Shown piece by piece: positions 1-7,917 of a stretch of DNA of 64,000 nucleotides. How positions within the stretch are numbered: the first letter of the stretch is position 1; every line of letters begins with the position of its first letter. A model generated the notes under the pieces. That model had not been told where the DNA came from. It did not search any database and worked only from the letters and a program-made list of their open reading frames with translations. The stretch is from Anammoximicrobium sp964645045. Its GTDB lineage: Bacteria > Planctomycetota > Planctomycetia > Pirellulales > Pirellulaceae. Both the position numbers and the translations under genes were made by a program. Where the stretch lies: assembly GCA_964645045.1 (NCBI GenBank), contig CAZXYZ010000032.1, positions 1 to 64,000 on the forward strand. The letters are read 5' to 3'.

Positions 1-414
1 CACATTGCTTGGGGCGCCGTGGATCCGTCGGATCCGCACGAGACGGGGCTGGGCATTTCCCGTCTGGTTCGGGAACCGTACTGCCCGGCTCGCGCCGAAG
101 TCGCCATCGCCGTGGTCGACGAATATCAGCAGTTCGGCCTGGGCACCATCCTGCTGGCGGCGATGGTTGCCCTGGCTCCAACGCACGGCATCGAGACCTT
201 GCGAGCCGTCGTGCTGCCGGACAATCACGTCGTCCTGGCGTGGCTGTCGCGCCTGGGCGCGCGATGCATGGGGGATGGGACGCAAACCACGCTCGATCTG
301 CACCTCGGCGATCCGTTGCCCGCCAACCGCACCGCCCGGCGGTTTCAGGAGGTCTTGGAGCAAGTGGAATCCGCCTGGACGCGGAATGGGCGCCACGCGG
401 GAGTCGGGCCGTGA
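1..414 (+). CDS. GNAT-family N-acetyltransferase, C-terminal part
   Basis: This frame is open from the first base of the window and stops at 412-414, so the gene is cut at its 5' end. The visible 137 residues carry a GNAT-like core: a strand reading EVAIAVVDEYQQFGLGTILL, which matches the acetyl-CoA binding turn (Q/R-x-x-G-x-G/A) followed by a helix, then a strand with VLPDN and an aspartate/asparagine-rich turn. Such enzymes move an acetyl group from acetyl-CoA to an amine. The substrate cannot be told from this fragment. A GTG at 19 could be read as a start, but the in-frame residues before it (IAWGAVDP) continue the fold, so I treat it as internal. A hairpin repeat follows 10 bases after the stop. 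Confidence 0.75.
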   Translation, partial: HIAWGAVDPSDPHETGLGISRLVREPYCPARAEVAIAVVDEYQQFGLGTILLAAMVALAPTHGIETLRAVVLPDNHVVLAWLSRLGARCMGDGTQTTLDLHLGDPLPANRTARRFQEVLEQVESAWTRNGRHAGVGP

Positions 415-423
415 TTCGCATCC

Positions 424-499
424 CGTTGGAGTTCACGCTTTAGCGTGTGTTTTGTAGCGGGCATCGCCCGCCCGGCACGCTGAAGCGTGAACTCCAACG
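424..499. repeat. Intergenic hairpin repeat, family A copy 1
   Basis: The arms at 424-447 and 476-499 are inverted repeats matching at 23 of 24 positions. Each arm contains the smaller palindrome CACGCTTTAGCGTG or a one-base variant. The loop holds a second small hairpin, GGGCATCGCCC. The same arm sequence recurs at 46361-46420 and 52632-52699. There is no T-tract, so it is not a standard terminator. Confidence 0.9.
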
Positions 500-586
500 G
501 GGGCTCGGCATCGCAGGACTCCGGGGAAATCATGCCTTTGCGGGGGCTATTCCTTCAACTTCAGGCGATTGACGAGATTGCTCCGT

Positions 587-1399
587 CTATAGAGCCCGGA
601 TCCAGATGTTCCGGAACCGGACCGGGCAGCCATGAGCGCCGAGTGCCAGGGGGCCCTTGGCGGGGACGCCGTCGTACGTGGCCAAGCCGGAATGCGGCGT
701 GGTGCCGTAGATCTCCTGGTTTAGGTGGACCAGGACGCCATTGTGGAACATGGTCAGCCGAGCGGGCGCGGCGAGTTTGCCGGCATCATCGAACTTGGGC
801 GCCGTGAAGACGATGTCGTACGACTGCCACTCGCCCGGCTTGCGGCAGGCGTTCGCCAGCGGTGGTGTCTGAGCGTAGACCGCTGCCGCCTGGCCGTCGG
901 GATAGATCTTGACCGAGGACGAGTCGAAGACCTGGACTTCGATCACCCCCAACAGGAACACGCCGTTGTTGCCGCGGTTCCAGACGCTCGCGGCCGGCTC
1001 CGTCGGGACCATCCATTCCAGGTGCAACTGGCAATCGCCAAATTGTTCCTGGGTCTGCATCGGACCTGCGGTGGCCACCAGACAGCCGTCCTCGACCGTC
1101 CATTGATTCGGCGCCCACTGCTCCAGACCGCGGCCATCGAACAGCACCAGCGCGTCCGACGGGGCGGTCGCCTGTTCCGTTGCCGTCAACGGCCCGGGCG
1201 TCACCACCGGCGGCGCCGGCCGGTCCGGATCGTGGACGTGAAACCCCGACCAAGGCTGCAGCGGCGTGTCTTTGTAGCCAAACACGCCGGACCCGTCTTG
1301 GGCATGGACCAACTCGTGCTTTTGAGCCTGCGTCCGCGCGGGCAGACACAGCAGGGCCGTCATGCAGGCTGCCGCCATCGCGCAGATTCGATGCGTCAT
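587..1399 (-). CDS. DUF1080 / 3-keto-disaccharide hydrolase-type exported protein
   Basis: A 270-residue exported protein. The start at 1399 has AAGGAG nine bases upstream and gives a signal peptide (MTHRICAMAAACMTALLCLPARTQA in outline); the longer frame upstream lacks these features. After a short proline-rich stretch (about 45-75) comes a DUF1080 concanavalin-like domain to the C terminus, with LFDGRGLEQW, a WNRGNNGVFL strand and the closing FRNIWIRAL strand typical of the family. DUF1080 proteins are abundant in planctomycetes, and characterised members act on 3-keto sugars. The exact substrate here is unknown. It stands alone, with about 250 bases to the next gene upstream. Confidence 0.85.
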   Translation of the reverse strand: MTHRICAMAAACMTALLCLPARTQAQKHELVHAQDGSGVFGYKDTPLQPWSGFHVHDPDRPAPPVVTPGPLTATEQATAPSDALVLFDGRGLEQWAPNQWTVEDGCLVATAGPMQTQEQFGDCQLHLEWMVPTEPAASVWNRGNNGVFLLGVIEVQVFDSSSVKIYPDGQAAAVYAQTPPLANACRKPGEWQSYDIVFTAPKFDDAGKLAAPARLTMFHNGVLVHLNQEIYGTTPHSGLATYDGVPAKGPLALGAHGCPVRFRNIWIRAL

Positions 1400-1654
1400 C
1401 GGCTGTTTCTCCTTGTTTGTCTTGAGCAGGATCGATCCCGCCAATCTACCGCGAGCGGTTCCGCATCTCAAGCGTCTCATCCGCTCGACCTCATCCGGCC
1501 GTCCCCCTGTTGACATTCGCTTTCAGACCGACAAAGTTCAAAGGCGGCGGCCTTCTCCAAGCTGGTAGAAACTCCAAGCATGGCGGCGAACACATGATCG
1601 ACTTGTTCTGAGCGGGCCATTCCAGGGGGCCACATCGATGCCGCCGGTGGCCGT

Positions 1655-2296
1655 CTATTGCGGCATTAGATCCTCGTCGATTCGTCCGCGGGGGCGGTCC
1701 GGCGTTCGCTGGCGTGAAGGCGCCAAGCGGGCGTCCATGTTCGTCAACTCGCCGTTGCGCCAGTTTTGGACCAACAACCGCACTTGACCGTTGGGATCCG
1801 CCCGCAATTGCAACTCCGGTCCCAACGGGTACAAGCGGCGGTGCAGGTAGCCCACCTGAAAACCTTCCACGGTGACGATGCGGTCACGCGGCTCCAAACC
1901 GGCTCGAGCCGCCGGACTGCCGGGGACCACCCGCGTGATGACGACGCCGGTCGACGTGTTGTACGCGTACACGCCGAGCCACCAGCGGGCCGCTTGCGGG
2001 AACGGCGGGAACTGCGGAAATCCGGGGGCAATCCGCGGCTGGCCGGGTGCGGAAGAACGCTCCTGCATCCCGCCGGGCCAGCCGTCCTCGGATTCCTCTT
2101 GGGACTCGCGGCCTGGGGCACCCCGGGGCGCGGCTTGCGCGCCCGCGGCGGGGCGTTCGCGCGCCGGTGGTCCGTCCACGCCTTCCGGAATTGTACGCTC
2201 CGACGGCCGAGACCGTTGGGCCGCGGCCGGAGACACGGCCAACCAGGCGGCCACCAGGGCCGCGACGCACAGGATCGCAAGCGATTTCCGGATCAT
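1655..2296 (-). CDS. Exported PDZ-domain protein
   Basis: A 213-residue protein with a signal peptide (MIRKSLAILCVAALVAAWLA, cleavage near AAA), a disordered linker rich in R, P, G and E (about 28-105), then a single PDZ domain (about 108-190: WWLGVYAYN, GVVITRVVPGSPAARAGLEPRD). The PDZ domain is the C-terminal-peptide-binding type often found with HtrA proteases, but no protease domain is present. It is the last gene of the leftward ExbB/ExbD-like operon, 38 bases after the preceding stop. It may therefore act with that complex in the periplasm; this is inference from position. Confidence 0.8.
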   Translation of the reverse strand: MIRKSLAILCVAALVAAWLAVSPAAAQRSRPSERTIPEGVDGPPARERPAAGAQAAPRGAPGRESQEESEDGWPGGMQERSSAPGQPRIAPGFPQFPPFPQAARWWLGVYAYNTSTGVVITRVVPGSPAARAGLEPRDRIVTVEGFQVGYLHRRLYPLGPELQLRADPNGQVRLLVQNWRNGELTNMDARLAPSRQRTPDRPRGRIDEDLMPQ

Positions 2297-2334
2297 GGGT
2301 CTGCCTCCTTTTGTTTGGAATCACGGTACGGCAA

Positions 2335-3456
2335 CTAGTCCACCACATCATTGGGCAGCGGCGGCGGGGGCGGCGGAGGCGGCTGGCCGGGCTCCGTCTT
2401 CGCCGGCGGCTTGGCGGGCGCCGGTTTGGGCTTACCTTCGCAGTTCACGGCGATGCCCAATCCGATCTTCCATTGATAATCGGTGTTGTAAGGCTCCCAA
2501 CCCGCCAACACATTCAACTCGTCGCACACGCCGCGGGCCGCCACGTAAGCGTCGAAACTGTCGCTCCAAACCAGGAACCGGACATAAAACTTCTGCGGAT
2601 CCAACCGCTTCAGCACTCGCCGCAACTCGGAGCCGGCGTTCACGACCTGTTTGGCCGTCTCACCCGCCGTGCCGCGCGGCTCGTAGATCAGCACCAGATT
2701 GAAGTTCTCGACCGCCAAGCGGGCCCGATACCCCTCGCTGCTGACCGCCGACGCCTTGTTGAACTGGTCGACGAACTTCTGGCAGTCGATGGCTCCATTG
2801 GGCCCGGCCTTTTTCTGGAGCGGCGCCAGCAGGAACTGGGCCCGTTTCCGCGCCGACTCGCGCAGGTCTTCCGGATCAAACGCCGCCACACGCCCGTCGC
2901 GGCAGATCACCAGCAGCGGCTTGGCATCCTTGGGCGCCTCGCGCGGATTGGGAAGGCTGACGATCTTGGCGGGCGGCGCGGACACCGGCTGCGTCTGGTC
3001 CAACTGCCCCTTGAGCTTCTGCAAATCCGCGTCGGTCGCAGCCACTTGCTTGGCCAACTCCTGCGACTTTTTGGCGTCCTCGGCGACCTTCTTCCGCAGT
3101 TCTTCCAGCTTCTCCGGCGGGATCGGTTCGGGAGCCTCGCCGCTGTTGAGCTTCTCGATTTGCTGCCGCAGGGCGATCACCTCCTGCTCGTCGGTCGCCA
3201 CCTGCTGCGGACTGGCAATCTGGGCCAACGCTTCCCGCTGGCGGGCCAGGTCGGCAGCCTGCTTCTGGACCGCAGCCAGATCCGCGGCCGAGATCCCCAA
3301 CTGGTCCGGATTGAATTCCAGAATCCGTTCCACCGCCTCGCGGACGTTCAGCGATACCAGCAACAGGACCAGCACCAGCACGCCCACGACGTTGGTGAGC
3401 GTGTCCAGCAGCGAGTCCAAGTTCATGTCGGCACCGGAAGAACGTCGCTTGGCCAT
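2335..3456 (-). CDS. ExbD/TolR-like membrane protein with coiled coil (second copy)
   Basis: A 373-residue protein starting MAKRRSSGAD at 3456, five bases after the previous gene's stop. One transmembrane helix (about 18-38, TNVVGVLVLVLLLVSLNV) sits at the N terminus as in ExbD, TolR and MotB. A long charged coiled coil (about 50-155) follows, then a globular C-terminal region (KPLLVICRDGRVAAFDPEDL onward) and a tail of consecutive prolines (PPPPPPPP). ExbD-type subunits pair with ExbB-type proton channels to drive work across the envelope. The coiled coil between helix and head is longer than in classic ExbD (about 140 residues in all). It resembles its upstream neighbour in architecture and probably arose by duplication. 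Confidence 0.75.
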   Translation of the reverse strand: MAKRRSSGADMNLDSLLDTLTNVVGVLVLVLLLVSLNVREAVERILEFNPDQLGISAADLAAVQKQAADLARQREALAQIASPQQVATDEQEVIALRQQIEKLNSGEAPEPIPPEKLEELRKKVAEDAKKSQELAKQVAATDADLQKLKGQLDQTQPVSAPPAKIVSLPNPREAPKDAKPLLVICRDGRVAAFDPEDLRESARKRAQFLLAPLQKKAGPNGAIDCQKFVDQFNKASAVSSEGYRARLAVENFNLVLIYEPRGTAGETAKQVVNAGSELRRVLKRLDPQKFYVRFLVWSDSFDAYVAARGVCDELNVLAGWEPYNTDYQWKIGLGIAVNCEGKPKPAPAKPPAKTEPGQPPPPPPPPLPNDVVD

Positions 3457-3461
3457 GTCGT

Positions 3462-4298
3462 TTATCTCTTCTGGAATTTGCTCAGGTCCAATTTGCCCTG
3501 GCCGGCGATCGCCAGCTTGCCGTTCGTCACATAACTGCCGCGGGCCAGATTGCGGGCCGCGTTGTAGCTGCCCACGCCGTCGGGCCGGACCAGGAAAATG
3601 ACCGTGCCTTTCTCCGTCTGCTTCACTTTGTCGAGCAGTCGTCGATACTCCGCACTGCCCGCGAGCTGACCCGTGGGAATACGAACCGGCTCGGGCCCAT
3701 CGTACAGCACGACGCTGGCCGCCGCACACTCGACAAAGGTCGCATTCAGGTCGACCCCGCTGCCGCTGGGCAGGATGCGCACCTGTGCCTCCTCCGGCGG
3801 CGCTTTCCGCTTGTCCAGTTCGACTTTGAGTTTATCCTGCTGGTCCTGCAGCGGTTTCAGTTGTTGCTCCAGCCGCGCGATCTCGGCCGCCAGCCGCTCC
3901 AGTTCGGCCTGGTGCTTGAGCAATTCTTCCTCGGCGCGGCGTCGCTCGTCCGCGGACGGTTTGTGCTTTGCCTGCAACGCTTGGAACTCGGCCCGCGCCT
4001 CTTGGAGTACGGAGCGAACGGCCTTCGAGCGGTCGGCCGCCTGCTGCAGTTCCTTCAACTGTTTGCGGTCGACCTGGATGGTGGCCCGGGCGGCCTTGTA
4101 TTGCTCCACCCGTTGCTTTGCTTCCTCGGCGGCTTTTTTCGCGGCGGCCGGGTTGTCCGTCGGCGCCGGTTCGTCCTTGCCGATCTGGCTCAACGTAATC
4201 GAGGCGATCATCAACACCAGGATGCCGATGATGCATGCCAGAATGCTGAGGAACGGAAACAGGCTGACCGAGTCTTCGACGCTTTGTTTCTTGGCCAT
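3462..4298 (-). CDS. ExbD/TolR-like membrane protein with coiled coil (first copy)
   Basis: A 278-residue protein with one transmembrane helix (about 12-36, LFPFLSILACIIGILVLMIA) after a short cytoplasmic start (MAKKQSVEDSVS). The acidic residues before the helix fit the proton-path region of ExbD/TolR, although the classic aspartate inside the helix is not obvious. Residues about 45-150 form a coiled coil rich in K, E, A and Q. The C-terminal part (about 165-278) is globular, with VVLYDGPEPVRIPTGQL and TVIFLVRPDGVGSYNAAR. It lies 50 bases after the ExbB-like gene and 5 bases before a second protein of the same design, so the three are surely co-transcribed. Confidence 0.8.
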   Translation of the reverse strand: MAKKQSVEDSVSLFPFLSILACIIGILVLMIASITLSQIGKDEPAPTDNPAAAKKAAEEAKQRVEQYKAARATIQVDRKQLKELQQAADRSKAVRSVLQEARAEFQALQAKHKPSADERRRAEEELLKHQAELERLAAEIARLEQQLKPLQDQQDKLKVELDKRKAPPEEAQVRILPSGSGVDLNATFVECAAASVVLYDGPEPVRIPTGQLAGSAEYRRLLDKVKQTEKGTVIFLVRPDGVGSYNAARNLARGSYVTNGKLAIAGQGKLDLSKFQKR

Positions 4299-4348
4299 GA
4301 TCCAGAACGCGGTGACGGATCACCACCCTCCCCAGCCGGGACGCCCGG

Positions 4349-5842
4349 CTATGACTCCGATGAATCCTCCGCGCGGGAGCGGCGAAACAGGCCCCAACGG
4401 CGCCGCGGGCGTTCGGGCGTTTGAATCAGCACTTGCTTGCCGTCCAGCTTTCCCAAGACTTCGTTCATGTTGGCGACCGCCTGCTGCATCAACTGGAGAT
4501 GCTCCACCAGCGCCACGGCGGCCCGCGCCGCCGTGTCGGCCGACTGCTGAACGCTTTGGCCCATTTGCCGCTGTGCCTCCTGGCTCTGCTCGGCGATCAG
4601 CGAGACCGACTGCCGGGCGCGCTCCACGATTTCCGCCAGATTGACGTCGATCGCCCGTTGAATCACCTGGCCCACCGCACCCACATCGGGCAATTGGTCG
4701 CCGCCCCCGCCGTCCTGCAGGCGTTTCAGTAAGTTCTCGTTGCAGTACTCGTCTACCCAGTTCAGCAGGTCCTCCTCGGCCTTTTGCAGCGAACTGGCGG
4801 GAAACTTCAGGAACAGCGCCATGATCAGCGCCACCAACGTGGTATCGAAAGCGACGCCCAGGCCGCCAGTAATCCCGCTCAGCGCCGTCTTGACGCTTTC
4901 GATATCGGTGGCTCCTTTGAGGCTGCCCGACAGATTGCCGACGGCCGAGCCCAACCCCTGAACGGTGCCGATGAACCCCAGGATCGGGATGGCCCAGATG
5001 AACACGTTCAACAGGGCGTAGCTGGAGCTGACCGCATTGCTGTCCAGTTCGGACTGCGACGCGAGCACGGTCGAGACTTCGGAGGCGCTGCGGCGGACCG
5101 TGAAATGCTCCAAACCGCGCAGCACACGCTGCACCAAGAAGCTGGAGCCGGGATTCACAGGCAGATCGCGGATGCCGGAGGCGAAGCGGCCAACGCTCTC
5201 GACGGTGATGTCTCGGCCCAGACTGTCCGGGAGCAAATCAAACAGCATCGACTCGCGCTGCCGGCGCAGCTTGACCGACTTGAACACCAGGATGGTGAGC
5301 GACCAAAACAGCAGAAACGTCTCCGCCAAGGTGACCCAGCCGCGGTCGTAGAACAAGTCGCGGAAATAGCTGGCTGGCAGCGGCAGCAGCAGGAAGTAAT
5401 ACGCCGCCGTTGCGCCCAGTCCGGCCAGCGCGGTCCACAGCATGCTGACATTCGTGCCGTCGTCATTTTCGTTCGCCGCCGGCTTTTTGCGCCCGCTGCC
5501 GGGACGCCCTTGCACGCGGGGGCGACTCGGGATCGCGGGCGGACCCGCCCCCGCCGCCGAACCCGGCTTGGGCCCAATGGCGATTTGCGGTAGAGCCGGA
5601 CCCGTGGGCGCCGCTGGCGTTCGCACGGCCAGTTCGGGGCTGGCGGTGGGGCCCGCCGAGCTTCGGGGGCCAGCCGCGCCGCCGGGTGTTTGCGGCTCTT
5701 CCCCCGTTCCTTCTTCCGTGGCAGTCCGGTCCGGCACACTGACGGCGGACCGGCAGTAGGGGCACTTGGCTTTGCGCCCGGCAAGCTCCTCGCGCACTTT
5801 CAGCGTCTTGCCGCAATTGGAACAGGCAAAGTTGAAATACAT
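4349..5842 (-). CDS. MotA/TolQ/ExbB proton channel family protein with N-terminal zinc ribbon
   Basis: A 497-residue protein. Residues 7-30 form a CX2C-X16-CX2C zinc ribbon (C7, C10, C27, C30). A long G/P/A-rich linker follows to about 125. Transmembrane segments lie near 132-153 and 168-190, then the MotA/TolQ/ExbB domain (about 270-350) with helices LLNVFIWAIPILGFIGTVQG and VAFDTTLVALIMALFLKF. ExbB-type proteins use the proton gradient to energise outer-membrane or motility partners. It heads an operon with two ExbD-like coiled-coil proteins and a PDZ protein. The zinc ribbon is not part of classical ExbB and recurs in two other membrane proteins of this window. Confidence 0.85.
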   Translation of the reverse strand: MYFNFACSNCGKTLKVREELAGRKAKCPYCRSAVSVPDRTATEEGTGEEPQTPGGAAGPRSSAGPTASPELAVRTPAAPTGPALPQIAIGPKPGSAAGAGPPAIPSRPRVQGRPGSGRKKPAANENDDGTNVSMLWTALAGLGATAAYYFLLLPLPASYFRDLFYDRGWVTLAETFLLFWSLTILVFKSVKLRRQRESMLFDLLPDSLGRDITVESVGRFASGIRDLPVNPGSSFLVQRVLRGLEHFTVRRSASEVSTVLASQSELDSNAVSSSYALLNVFIWAIPILGFIGTVQGLGSAVGNLSGSLKGATDIESVKTALSGITGGLGVAFDTTLVALIMALFLKFPASSLQKAEEDLLNWVDEYCNENLLKRLQDGGGGDQLPDVGAVGQVIQRAIDVNLAEIVERARQSVSLIAEQSQEAQRQMGQSVQQSADTAARAAVALVEHLQLMQQAVANMNEVLGKLDGKQVLIQTPERPRRRWGLFRRSRAEDSSES

Positions 5843-5872
5843 GGGGGCGTCCTACACTTGGCCAACTTCAAT

Positions 5873-5930
5873 GTAGGACGGATTGGCGATCCGGCCGGCA
5901 TTCTCCGGCTGGATCGCCAATCCGTCCTAC
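5873..5930. repeat. Intergenic hairpin repeat, family C copy 1
   Basis: A perfect 20-base inverted repeat (5873-5892 with 5911-5930) that extends to a 26-pair stem with one G-T pair and a 6-base loop. The arm carries the inner palindrome GGATTGGCGATCC. It lies between the 5' end of the ExbB-like gene and the 3' end of sufE. A related copy is at 35174-35231. Confidence 0.9.
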
Positions 5931-5993
5931 CACTACTCGTTCACGTTCTTTGTGCGCGGACATATCGCGTGGGCCAGCGGTTGTTCCTATGAG

Positions 5994-6416
5994 CTACCCC
6001 GCCTGCTCCTCCGCCAATCGGCGAATCCGCTTGATCATCGAATGCAACCCGTTGCTCCGCGAGCGGCTCAGGTGCTTGCCCAGTTCCAGCCGCTCGAAGA
6101 GGCTCTCGATGTCCATCGCTTGGATTTCTCGCGCGGGCCGGCCAGAGCAGAGCATCAGCAAGATCGCCACCAAGCCGCGAACGATTTGCGAGTCGCTGTC
6201 GGCGATAAACCGGATCAGCGGCGGGTCGCCCGGCTCGACGTCCAGAACCAGCCAAACGTTGCTGACACAGCCCTGGACCCGGTTCTCTTCCGTCTTCAGG
6301 GTCTCCGGCATCTTTTCTAACTCGTCACCAAGCTCAATAATGTACCGGTAACGGTCTTCCCAGGCATCCAGGAACTCAAAATCGTCGACGAGTTCTTCCA
6401 GGGTTGCCGTTTTCAC
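5994..6416 (-). CDS. sufE: SufE-family Fe-S cluster assembly sulfur acceptor
   Basis: A 140-residue protein that takes sulfur from the SufS cysteine desulfurase and passes it to the SufBCD scaffold. The family signature is present: RVQGCVSNVWLV places the sulfur-accepting cysteine at residue 50, and the C-terminal part holds ALLMLCSGRPAREI followed by FERLELGKHLSRSRSNGLHSM, the usual SufE ending. I chose the GTG at 6416 because AAAGGA sits eight bases upstream and the residues from there (VKTATLEELVDDF) match the SufE N terminus. A much longer open frame upstream is an artefact of the opposite gene. No other suf gene is nearby. Confidence 0.9.
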   Translation of the reverse strand: MKTATLEELVDDFEFLDAWEDRYRYIIELGDELEKMPETLKTEENRVQGCVSNVWLVLDVEPGDPPLIRFIADSDSQIVRGLVAILLMLCSGRPAREIQAMDIESLFERLELGKHLSRSRSNGLHSMIKRIRRLAEEQAG

Positions 6417-6444
6417 AACGAATGTCCTTTCCTGACGGTTTGTG

Positions 6445-6465
6445 CTTCCCGCAGTTTGCGGGAAG
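6445..6465. promoter_or_regulatory. Short perfect hairpin between divergent genes
   Basis: CTTCCCGCA and TGCGGGAAG pair perfectly around a 3-base loop in the 96-base gap between sufE (leftward) and the EboE-like gene (rightward). It could be an operator or a 5' untranslated stem. Nothing decides between these. Confidence 0.35.
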
Positions 6466-6512
6466 TGCTTGCGACGCTTCATTATAGGCCGTTTTCCGGA
6501 CTTGCCAACGCC

Positions 6513-7742
6513 ATGACCTATCAGCTGGGCTATTGCACGAACGTCCATGCGGGCACGGACCTCGACCAGACTCGTGCCAATCTCGAACAACACGCTTTGG
6601 CCGTCAAGCGAATCGTCAGTCCGCACGCGTCCCTGGGGATCGGGCTGTGGCTGAGCGCTTCGGCGGCCAGGAGCCTGCGACAGGACGGCCGACGGGGCGA
6701 GTTCCAGGCTTGGCTCGAAGAATCCGGCCTGCTGCCCTTCACGATCAACGGCTTTCCCTATGGCGATTTTCACCAGACCGTGGTCAAGCACTGCGTATAC
6801 CACCCGACGTGGTGCGAGCAGGACCGGCTCGACTACACGCAGGACCTGATCGCCATCCAGCATCAGTTGTTGCCGCCAGGCATGGAGGGCAGCATTTCGA
6901 CATTGCCTGTCCAGTGGGGAAATCCGGAACCAACGGCCGATGAACTGGCTCGCAGCGCTGCGAACCTGGCCGCCATCGCCGAGCACCTCGAACGCTTGGA
7001 GCACCAGACGGGTCGACTGATCTACGTGTGTCTCGAACCGGAACCCGGCTGCGTGCTGCAACGGAGTTCGGACGTCGTGCGGTTCTTCGAGCAGTTCCTG
7101 TTGCCAGGCCGCAACGAACGCTCCATCCGGCAGCACATTCGCGTCTGTCACGACGTGTGCCATGCGGCGGTGATGTTCGAGGACCAGACAGAGGCAATCG
7201 GCCGCTACCGTGCCGCGGGCATCGGGATCGGCAAGGTCCAGGTGTCATCCGCCCTTGCCCTGTGCCTGGACGACTTGGCCGCCGAAGACCGGCCGCGAGC
7301 GATCGCACAGCTGGGCGAGTTTGATGAACCGCGATACCTGCACCAAACGTGCGTCCGGCCCGCGGACGACGCCGCACATTTCTTTGAGGATCTGCCGCTG
7401 GCGCTGCAGTCCGCCGAGGCTCAGGAACTGAGCGGCCAGTGGCGAGTGCATTTCCATGTGCCCATCTACGTCGAGCATTTCGGCTTGCTGTCCACCTCCC
7501 GCCCCGACATCGAAGCCTGCCTGCACGCAGTGCGGTCGTGCCCGGAACTGAGCCACCTCGAAATCGAAACGTACGCCTGGATCGTTCTGCCCGAATCGTT
7601 GCGGCAGCCTACGCTTGCCGAAGGCATCGCCGCAGAGATCCGCTGGTTGCAGGGACTTGATGGCACACTGCCCGCGGCATGCCCACGCCGGGAACCTGCC
7701 GATCCTGCGTGTGTGGTGGCTTCCCCGAGCGTGGCACGGTAG
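6513..7742 (+). CDS. EboE-like TIM-barrel protein (sugar isomerase fold)
   Basis: A 409-residue protein starting MTYQLGYCTNVHAGTD, which matches the N terminus of EboE-type metabolite traffic proteins: a xylose-isomerase-like TIM barrel in which the GYCTNVH motif opens the first strand. Further family-like features are INGFPYGDFH (about 83-92), VCLEPEPGC (about 172-180) and CHDVCHAAVMFED (about 212-225). In other bacteria EboE belongs to the ebo cluster implicated in moving prenylated precursors to the periplasm. No other ebo gene lies nearby, so the role here is open. The ribosome binding site is weak. It is divergent from sufE. Confidence 0.7.
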   Translation: MTYQLGYCTNVHAGTDLDQTRANLEQHALAVKRIVSPHASLGIGLWLSASAARSLRQDGRRGEFQAWLEESGLLPFTINGFPYGDFHQTVVKHCVYHPTWCEQDRLDYTQDLIAIQHQLLPPGMEGSISTLPVQWGNPEPTADELARSAANLAAIAEHLERLEHQTGRLIYVCLEPEPGCVLQRSSDVVRFFEQFLLPGRNERSIRQHIRVCHDVCHAAVMFEDQTEAIGRYRAAGIGIGKVQVSSALALCLDDLAAEDRPRAIAQLGEFDEPRYLHQTCVRPADDAAHFFEDLPLALQSAEAQELSGQWRVHFHVPIYVEHFGLLSTSRPDIEACLHAVRSCPELSHLEIETYAWIVLPESLRQPTLAEGIAAEIRWLQGLDGTLPAACPRREPADPACVVASPSVAR

Positions 7743-7917
7743 AATCGACTGGCAGGTAGCAGCCGCGGCGAACGGGTGAAAGTCCTGAGCCAAATTCGGG
7801 AAGAGTGCATCGAACCGTTGACACCTTGGATGACCTGGCCAGTTAGGGACCGACCGATCCGGTCAGCGCAGGGTCTTTTTCCCAATTCCCTAACCACCAA
7901 GTAACACAGGCAGGACC

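Noticed and set aside
5994..7163. 389-residue reading of the sufE frame with a long N-terminal extension
   Set aside because: The extension lies opposite the EboE-like gene and has no likeness; SufE length and a ribosome site support the GTG at 6416.
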